This document shows positions 7,838 to 12,565 of a stretch of DNA of 12,565 nucleotides, one piece after another. The position numbers and the translations under genes were made by a program. Every line of letters starts with the position of its first letter. Position 1 is the first letter of the stretch. This DNA comes from Rubrobacteraceae bacterium (GTDB taxonomy: Bacteria > Actinomycetota > Rubrobacteria > Rubrobacterales > Rubrobacteraceae), in NCBI GenBank assembly GCA_030447045.1, contig JAUJMB010000039.1:1-12565 (forward strand), given 5' to 3'. Under the pieces are notes generated by a model. The model was given only the letters and a program-made list of their open reading frames with translations, ran no database searches and was not told the DNA's origin.

Positions 7838-7858
7838 GGCGTCGAGCTTCGGGCTTCA
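7838..7858. repeat. Possible degenerate repeat arm after hutU
   Basis: Directly after the hutU TGA the sequence contains GCTTCGGGC (7846-7854), identical to 10426-10434 in the left arm of the element after hutI, in a similar 'ggcgtcgag...cttc' setting. It could be a single-arm remnant of the same repeat family. The match is short. Confidence 0.35.
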
Positions 7859-7880
7859 CAAAGCGGATTTGGTACGTAAA

Positions 7881-7892
7881 GGACATATGTCC
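7881..7892. promoter_or_regulatory. 12-bp perfect palindrome upstream of hutF
   Basis: GGACATATGTCC is a perfect palindrome in an AT-richer stretch between hutU and hutF, flanked by TAAA (7877-7880) and TTTA (7897-7900). It may be an operator. I could not place a convincing -35/-10 pair; TATTTA at 7895-7900 is a possible -10 with a poor -35 (TTGGTA at 7869-7874, 20-nt spacer). Confidence 0.4.
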
Positions 7893-7918
7893 GCTATTTA
7901 TTGTCGGCTGGTCCAACC

Positions 7919-9181
7919 ATGAGGAAGACGCTGCTGCCGGACCTTGTGTTGGACGTGGGCGGGGCGCATGCCGGGATCGGGGTGACGGTCGAGGGCGGGG
8001 CCGTCGTGGGGATCGGGCCGGCCTCGGATGGGGAGCGGCTGGTGGGCCGGGCGTTGATGCCCGGCTTCGTGAACGACCATAGCCACGCGTTTCAGCGTGG
8101 GTTGCGGGGGGAGGTGGAGCGGCTGAATCCCGAGCACCCCCGCGACGATTTCTGGACGTGGCGCGAGAGGATGTACGCGCTGGCGGAGGAGCTGGACCCG
8201 GCTTTGATGCGGGAGGCCGGGCGGCGATGCTACGCGGAGATGCTCTCGGCCGGGTACACGGGCGTGACGGAGTTCCACTACGTCCACCACCATCCAGACG
8301 GGACTCCCTACAAAGACCCGAACGCGATGGCGAAGGCTTTGCTCGCGGCGGCGGAGGATGCCGGAATCCGGTTGCTGCTGCTCCCCGTCGCCTATTTACG
8401 CGGCGGCGTTCCCCGGTTCCGGGACGCGGAACTCGAGGGTTTCCTGGCGCGGGTAGAGGAGTTGCGGAGGGAAGCGGAGGCACGCCCGCTCGTGGAGATA
8501 GGGGTGGCGGCGCACAGCGTCAGGGCGGTGCCGCGGGGCTGGTTGGAGGGGTTGGCCGGATACGCCCACGCCAACGGTCTCGCGCTCCATATCCACGCGG
8601 ACGAGCAGCCGGGCGAGATCGAGGGGTGCGTGGAGGAGCACGGGATGAGGCCCGTAGAGCTTCTCGCGGCGGCGGGCTTTCTCGGGCCGCGCACGACAGT
8701 CGTGCACGCGACGCACGCGAACGGGCCGGAGCTGGACCTTATAGCCGAGCACGGCGCCACGGTCTGCGCGTGCCCCACGACCGAGGGCAACCTGGGGGAC
8801 GGGTTCCTGCCGGCGGAGGAGATAATGGCGCGCGGCATCCCGTTGTCCGTCGGGTCGGACTCGCACGTCAGGATCGACCCCTTCGAGGAGCTGCGGGAGA
8901 TAGAGACGAACGCCCGCCGGCTCTCCGGCCGCAGGAACGTGCTCGTACCGCCGGGAGAGACCTCGCCGGCGCCGTGGCTCCTGCGGGCCGGATGGGGCCC
9001 CGACGCCCTCGGGCCGGGCGCGCCCGCGGACCTCGTCGAGATCGACCTGACGCACCCGGCAGTGGCGGACGTTGGGCCGCGTGCGCTGCCGGCCGCGCTC
9101 GTGTTCGGGGCGGGAAGCGGGGTCGTCGCGGGCACGTGGGTAGCAGGTCGGAATGTGTTCTCCCGGGACGACGATGGCTAG
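7919..9181 (+). CDS. hutF: N-formimidoyl-L-glutamate deiminase
   Basis: This enzyme converts N-formimidoyl-L-glutamate to N-formyl-L-glutamate and ammonia, the two-step alternative to direct formiminoglutamase. It is 420 aa and belongs to the amidohydrolase superfamily. Metal-binding motifs are His54-x-His56 (PGFVNDHSHAFQRG), His226 (LHIHADEQPGE), His266 (VHATHANG) and Asp314 (VGSDSHVRID). The CPTTEGNLGDG segment (285-295) and HSHAFQRGLRG are typical of HutF and separate it from other deaminases. I prefer ATG 7919. TTG 7901 would add six residues, and neither start has a clear Shine-Dalgarno sequence. Its stop lies 8 bp into hutI. Its presence implies that an N-formylglutamate deformylase is needed, which focuses attention on the M20 hydrolase in the same operon. 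Confidence 0.93.
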   Translation: MRKTLLPDLVLDVGGAHAGIGVTVEGGAVVGIGPASDGERLVGRALMPGFVNDHSHAFQRGLRGEVERLNPEHPRDDFWTWRERMYALAEELDPALMREAGRRCYAEMLSAGYTGVTEFHYVHHHPDGTPYKDPNAMAKALLAAAEDAGIRLLLLPVAYLRGGVPRFRDAELEGFLARVEELRREAEARPLVEIGVAAHSVRAVPRGWLEGLAGYAHANGLALHIHADEQPGEIEGCVEEHGMRPVELLAAAGFLGPRTTVVHATHANGPELDLIAEHGATVCACPTTEGNLGDGFLPAEEIMARGIPLSVGSDSHVRIDPFEELREIETNARRLSGRRNVLVPPGETSPAPWLLRAGWGPDALGPGAPADLVEIDLTHPAVADVGPRALPAALVFGAGSGVVAGTWVAGRNVFSRDDDG

Positions 9182-10409
9182 AACAACGCTCTTCATCCAC
9201 GACCTGGAGGCGGCCGTGTCTCCCGAGGGGCGCGGGCCGCTCAGGGGCCGGGATCTGGCCGCGTTGCGGGTCCATTCCCCCGCCTCCGTGGCGATATCGG
9301 GGGAGCGCGTCCTGGCCGTCGGCCCGCCGGGGGAGGTCCTGCGGGGTCATCCGCCCGGGCCAGACTGCGTGACGGTGGACGGGCGCGGCGCGGTCGCGCT
9401 GCCGGGGTTGGTGGACTGCCACGCGCACCCGGCCTTTCTCGGGGACCGGGCGGCGGAGTTCGAGCTCAGGAGCGCCGGGGCCTCCTACGAGGAGATCCAC
9501 GCCTCGGGGGGCGGGATCCTCTCGACCGTCGAGGCCACGCGCCGCGGGAGCCAGGAGGCTCTAACGTCCGCCGTCCGGTGGCACCTGGGCTGGATGCTCG
9601 AGCACGGCACCCTGACCACGGAGGCGAAGTCCGGCTACGGCCTCGACCGGGAGACCGAGATCAAGAGCCTCAGGGCGATCTCCAGAGCCGCCTCGGGGAG
9701 CCCGCTCGACGTCTCCCCCACCTTTCTCGGCGCCCATACGGTGCCGCCGGAGTTCGGCTCGGCGGCCGAGTACGTCGAGTTCGTAGTCAACGACGTGCTC
9801 CCGGAGGCGGCCACGATGGCCCGCCAGGCGGACGTGTTCCTGGAGCGGGGGTCGTTCGAGGCCCCGGAGGCGCGTCGCTACCTCGAAGCCTGCCGGGAGC
9901 GCGGCCTCGGGCTGCGGCTGCACGCCGACCAGTTCTCCGAGCGCGGCGCCGTCTCTCTGGCGGTAGAGCTCGGCGCCCGCAGCGTGGACCACCTGGAGAA
10001 CACCGGCGAAGAGGGCGTCAGGCTCCTGGCGGGGAGCGACGTCGCGGCGGTCCTCCTACCTGCGTGCGGGCTCTTCCTCGACCTCCCCCTTCCCCCGGCC
10101 CGCCAGCTCGCCGACCGGGGCGCCATCGTCGCCCTCGCCACGGACTTCAACCCGGGAAGCTCCTTTACCGAGTCCCTCCCCCTGGCCATGAACCTCGCCT
10201 GCACCCGCCTCGGCCTCTCCCCCGCCGAAGCCCTCATCGCCTGCACCGCCAACGCCGCCCACGTCCTCGACATCCCCGACGCCGGACGCCTAGCACCCGG
10301 CCACCGGGCCGACGTTCTCCTTCTCGACGCCCCGGACTGGCGCCACCTCGCCTACCACCTCGGAGGAGACCGCTTCGCCGCCGTCATCAAAAACGGGGTG
10401 TTGCTTTAG
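9174..10409 (+). CDS. hutI: Imidazolonepropionase
   Basis: This enzyme hydrolyses 4-imidazolone-5-propionate to N-formimidoyl-L-glutamate. It is 411 aa and metal-dependent, of the amidohydrolase superfamily. Motifs are His83-x-His85 (PGLVDCHAHPAF), the substrate-loop pattern GASYEEI with GGGI, the TEAKSGYGL block (149-157), His188 (FLGAHTVPPE), His250 (LHADQFSE), His273 (VDHLENTG) and Asp324 (ATDFNPGSS). All are diagnostic for HutI. ATG 9174 overlaps the end of hutF by 8 bp. In-frame ATG 9153 lies deeper in hutF and adds nothing conserved. It is the last gene of the operon. It ends CTT TAG exactly where a repeat element begins. Confidence 0.95.
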   Translation: MARTTLFIHDLEAAVSPEGRGPLRGRDLAALRVHSPASVAISGERVLAVGPPGEVLRGHPPGPDCVTVDGRGAVALPGLVDCHAHPAFLGDRAAEFELRSAGASYEEIHASGGGILSTVEATRRGSQEALTSAVRWHLGWMLEHGTLTTEAKSGYGLDRETEIKSLRAISRAASGSPLDVSPTFLGAHTVPPEFGSAAEYVEFVVNDVLPEAATMARQADVFLERGSFEAPEARRYLEACRERGLGLRLHADQFSERGAVSLAVELGARSVDHLENTGEEGVRLLAGSDVAAVLLPACGLFLDLPLPPARQLADRGAIVALATDFNPGSSFTESLPLAMNLACTRLGLSPAEALIACTANAAHVLDIPDAGRLAPGHRADVLLLDAPDWRHLAYHLGGDRFAAVIKNGVLL

Positions 10410-10569
10410 AGGTTCGAGGCTCTGGGCTTCGGGCATCAGGGAAGGCTTTCGGCGGCGACCGATGCCAGACGACGGGAACGCGAAGTTCTGGCCCGCACCC
10501 CTGGTCTGGCGGTGGGAAAGGCGTCGCGCATCGGGCGGGAGCGGACCCGAGACCCGAGGCCTTGAACCT
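10410..10569. repeat. Nested inverted-repeat element after hutI
   Basis: The outer arms are 10410-10433 and 10546-10569: 24 nt each, 18 identities when one is reverse-complemented, with every difference a transition. The inner arms are GCCAGAC (10464-10470) and GTCTGGC (10504-10510), a perfect pair. The blocks GGCATCAGG (10432-10440) and CTTTCGGCG (10446-10454) also occur, in the same order and opposite orientation, in the element at 679-830, so the two belong to one family. The CTTTAGAGG at its left border (10404-10412, spanning the hutI stop) is identical to 673-681 at the border of the first element. It could also act as the 3' structure of the hut mRNA. I see no coding content. Confidence 0.7.
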
Positions 10570-10581
10570 GAAGCCTCCTGC

Positions 10582-10587
10582 TAAACT
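10582..10587 (+). promoter_or_regulatory. Candidate -10 box for a leaderless transcript
   Basis: TAAACT ends 6 nt before the ATG at 10594, the spacing at which transcription would begin at the A of the start codon. This arrangement is common in actinobacteria. No Shine-Dalgarno sequence precedes the gene. TTGAAC at 10562-10567, in the right arm of the repeat, is a possible -35, but the 14-nt spacer is short. Confidence 0.5.
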
Positions 10588-10593
10588 AGCTTC

Positions 10594-10950
10594 ATGCCGA
10601 CGACCGTGCGCATAAAGCCCGAGGTAATAACCGAGCATCGCCTCAGGATCGAGATGTACGGCCTCGACGACGAGGACATCGAGAACACCATCAGGATGAA
10701 GGGCTGGGCCTGGGTGCTTGCCCGCAAGGGCTGGGCCTACGCCGGCGAGCCGGACTTTATATTCCGCCAGATCCGGGAAGTCGTCATCGCCCTGCCGGAC
10801 ATCTCCTTCGAGGAGGACTCGATCGAAGAGTCCATCCGAACGGTCGAAGCGAAGGCCCGCTCCGAGGAGGAGCTCGAAGAGGGCCGCGAGCTGCTGCGCA
10901 GGGCCTTCGAGAAGACGGGCCAGTTAGAGAGAGCCCGGCAGTACCTCTAG
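10594..10950 (+). CDS. Small protein of unknown function
   Basis: I do not recognise this family. The 118-aa product is soluble and acidic with no signal peptide or membrane segment. The N-terminal half has a short beta-like start (MPTTVRIKPEV) and an aromatic Trp/Tyr-rich patch, GWAWVLARKGWAYAG, near residues 42-56. The C-terminal third is rich in Glu/Arg/Lys (EEELEEGRELLRRAFEKTG, about 90-108) and should be a long amphipathic helix, possibly a coiled coil. Its G/C third-position bias matches that of its neighbours, so it looks real. It is separated from hutI by the repeat element, probably has its own leaderless promoter, and converges on the membrane glycosyltransferase. It is unlikely to belong to the hut operon. 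Confidence 0.75.
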   Translation: MPTTVRIKPEVITEHRLRIEMYGLDDEDIENTIRMKGWAWVLARKGWAYAGEPDFIFRQIREVVIALPDISFEEDSIEESIRTVEAKARSEEELEEGRELLRRAFEKTGQLERARQYL

Positions 10951-10963
10951 GAGCCGGGGCTCC
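10950..10963. terminator. Weak hairpin between convergent genes
   Basis: GGAGC-CGGG-GCTCC forms a 5-bp stem with a 4-nt loop starting at the stop codon of the small gene. There is no T-tract on either side, so it is only a weak candidate terminator in the 52-bp convergent gap. Confidence 0.25.
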
Positions 10964-11002
10964 GCCCTCCAGGCCCGTACCCCATCGCGGATCGTCCCCG
11001 GT

Positions 11003-12547
11003 CTACGCCTTACCACCGACGCCTTCCCGCCCGCCTCCCGGTCTCCGCCAGTGCAGGACGCAGAGCGGCAGCAGGATGGCGAGCGGCAGCGTAACGCTGA
11101 CCACGGTGGCCACGTTTATGAGGTCGCCCCAGCCGGCGAAGCCGTTGTTCACGAGGTTGCTGAAGGGGGCCACCAGGCGCGAGGTGAAGGTCACGATGAA
11201 CGCCAGGGGCAAGAAGATGCCGCGCGGGGTGAGCGCCATGAGCGCGAGCGGCAGGGCCGCGTACCAGGGCCAGGTGCCGGCCGAGACGACGAGCAGGTAG
11301 ACGAGCGAGATCGCCGCGCAAGCCCGCAGGAGGCCGGCGGCGTCCCGCGCCCGCCAGCCGGCGGCCACCACGAACGCCACCAGGAGGACGCCCAGGACGC
11401 GCAGGGTCAGGGAGGCGGCCTCGGCCGGCGGGAAGGCTTGCAGGAGCAGCCAGTACAGGATGCCGGACGGCGTCGGCGCCAGGAAGGGCAGGCCCTGCCG
11501 GCGCACGGCGTCGAAGGTGTCGGCGCCGACCCAGAACGGCCCGTAGAGCGCCGCCGCCAGGAGCCCGCCGAGGACGAGGGCCAGGGCGACGGAGAGGGCC
11601 AGGCGGGGGGTGCTGCTTCGGGTGCGCCAGAGGTAGATCGCCTGCGCGGGGGCGAAGATCACCGGCAGGTACTTCACGAGCACCCCTAACACCGTGCTCG
11701 TCACGGAGAGCGCGGGCTCCGCCGTGACCGTAAACAGGAGCGAGAGGAGGACGAACAGGATCATGAGCGCGTCGTTGTGCCCCTCGCCGGCGAACTCTAC
11801 GACGATCAGCGGGTTCCAGAGGTAGACGAGCGTGCCGAGGAGCCTGTCCTCGGGGCGCACGCGGCCCAGTATCTTCCAGATCAGGGCCGCGCACCCGAGG
11901 CTCGCCGCGACCACCAGCGCCTTTGTCAGCAACAAGGCCCCCGCGACGCTGCCGGTCAGCGACGCGGCCAGGACCTCGATGCCCGTCCACAGCGCCCCGT
12001 AAGGGGACGGCCCGTGAACCGGCAGCCACCCGAAGGAGGCAAGCTCCCGCGCGAGGCCCGCCGTGTCGTCCCGGTAGGCGATCTCGGCGGCGGCCGTCGC
12101 GTAAGGGTTCAGGTCGAAGGCCCCCCCCATGAAGCCGTGCGCGACGTAGGTGAGCGCGTCCATGGACTGGTAGGGGGGCCCGAAGAGCAGGCCGGCGTTG
12201 AAGAGCACGGGGAAGAGGAGCGCCAGCAGGGCCGCCCGCCCGTCCCGGAGGGCGCCCCTGCGGCAGAGGATCAGGAGCAACCCGTAGAGGGCGAAGAGGA
12301 GCGCCGTCGCCCCCCAGTAGACGCCGAGCTGGAGCGCGAGCCTGCCGCCGTCGGGCGGGCTCCCGAGCACGGCCGCGCCGGCGACGTTCGCGTGGCGGCC
12401 GTTGTGGAAGACGGCCCACTGGGCGACGTAGCCGACGAGGTAGAGCAGGCCGCTCAGCAGCCCGATCGCGGCGACCCGCAGCCCGTCGCGCTGGCCGTGC
12501 GGCGAGCGCCCGGAGAAGGGACCGCCCCCCTCCCCGCTACCCTTCAT
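11003..12547 (-). CDS. Polytopic GT-C glycosyltransferase, MptB-like mannosyltransferase
   Basis: This 514-aa integral membrane protein from ATG 12547 has about 12 hydrophobic segments. TTG 12557-12559 would add four residues and a start beyond the window cannot be excluded. A Gly/Ser-rich hydrophilic tail (1-22) precedes the first helix. The loop after the early helices has Asp130 in SMDALTY followed by NPY (147-149), then PYGALW (182-187), GEGHNDALM (254-262) and VKYLP (291-295). This order is typical of actinobacterial polyprenyl-phosphomannose-dependent alpha-1,6-mannosyltransferases (MptA/MptB) and related GT87-like enzymes, whose acceptor site faces outside. Sugar donor and acceptor cannot be read from the sequence. 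It points leftward, converges on the small gene, and has no evident link to histidine metabolism. Confidence 0.7.
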   Translation of the reverse strand: MKGSGEGGGPFSGRSPHGQRDGLRVAAIGLLSGLLYLVGYVAQWAVFHNGRHANVAGAAVLGSPPDGGRLALQLGVYWGATALLFALYGLLLILCRRGALRDGRAALLALLFPVLFNAGLLFGPPYQSMDALTYVAHGFMGGAFDLNPYATAAAEIAYRDDTAGLARELASFGWLPVHGPSPYGALWTGIEVLAASLTGSVAGALLLTKALVVAASLGCAALIWKILGRVRPEDRLLGTLVYLWNPLIVVEFAGEGHNDALMILFVLLSLLFTVTAEPALSVTSTVLGVLVKYLPVIFAPAQAIYLWRTRSSTPRLALSVALALVLGGLLAAALYGPFWVGADTFDAVRRQGLPFLAPTPSGILYWLLLQAFPPAEAASLTLRVLGVLLVAFVVAAGWRARDAAGLLRACAAISLVYLLVVSAGTWPWYAALPLALMALTPRGIFLPLAFIVTFTSRLVAPFSNLVNNGFAGWGDLINVATVVSVTLPLAILLPLCVLHWRRPGGGREGVGGKA

Positions 12548-12565
12548 GGTCCCGTCCAACGCGTC

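Noticed and set aside
7834..8082. A short frame starting at the hutU stop and overlapping hutF
   Set aside because: Its second half is hutF read in another frame. It has no ribosome site and no recognisable content.
10410..10593. A CRISPR-like or tandem repeat array after hutI
   Set aside because: The repeated units are inverted arms of one element, with no regular direct repeats and spacers.

Overview
This is a GC-rich (roughly 70% by eye) bacterial window with strong G/C third-position bias, GTG and TTG starts, 4-bp ATGA/GTGA gene overlaps and at least one apparently leaderless gene. That fits a high-GC actinobacterium. A Rubrobacter-like lineage is my best guess from the gene content and from the short 'ggcttcagg/cttcggg' intergenic repeats, but this is inference and not demonstrated.

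Layout. (1) The 3' part of a YitV-like alpha/beta hydrolase enters from the left edge. (2) A repeat element with perfect 18-bp inverted ends fills the gap between this gene and a convergent gene. (3) The convergent gene (831-2402, minus) is a full-length member of the HAL/PAL aromatic ammonia-lyase family. It lacks the Ala-Ser-Gly tripeptide that forms the MIO prosthetic group. (4) A ~100-bp divergent promoter region holds a consensus TATAAT. (5) Rightward from it runs a histidine-utilisation (hut) operon: RpiR-type regulator, M20 amidohydrolase of the carbamoylase/allantoate family, canonical HutH, HutU, an 81-bp AT-richer gap with a 12-bp palindrome, HutF and HutI. (6) A second, nested inverted-repeat element of the same kind follows HutI directly. 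(7) A small unrecognised, probably leaderless gene follows. (8) A convergent polytopic GT-C glycosyltransferase resembling the actinobacterial MptB mannosyltransferases runs to the right edge.

Pathway logic. HutH deaminates histidine to urocanate, HutU hydrates it to imidazolonepropionate, HutI opens the ring to N-formimidoyl-L-glutamate, and HutF deiminates that to N-formyl-L-glutamate. No classical HutG deformylase is present. The M20 hydrolase, translationally coupled between the regulator and HutH, is the obvious candidate for the last step to glutamate plus formate.

Most interesting item. The divergent MIO-less lyase homologue keeps Tyr60, His90, Gln281, Arg287, Phe333 and Glu418. It has lost the MIO triad, the MIO-pocket Asn (Ser201) and the catalytic Tyr (Leu284). 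It cannot use the standard MIO chemistry. The known MIO-less member of this fold is ergothionase, which eliminates trimethylamine from ergothioneine. A betaine-type lyase feeding (thio)urocanate into the neighbouring hut enzymes, with the M20 enzyme acting as an N-carbamoyl- or N-formyl-glutamate hydrolase, is a testable hypothesis.
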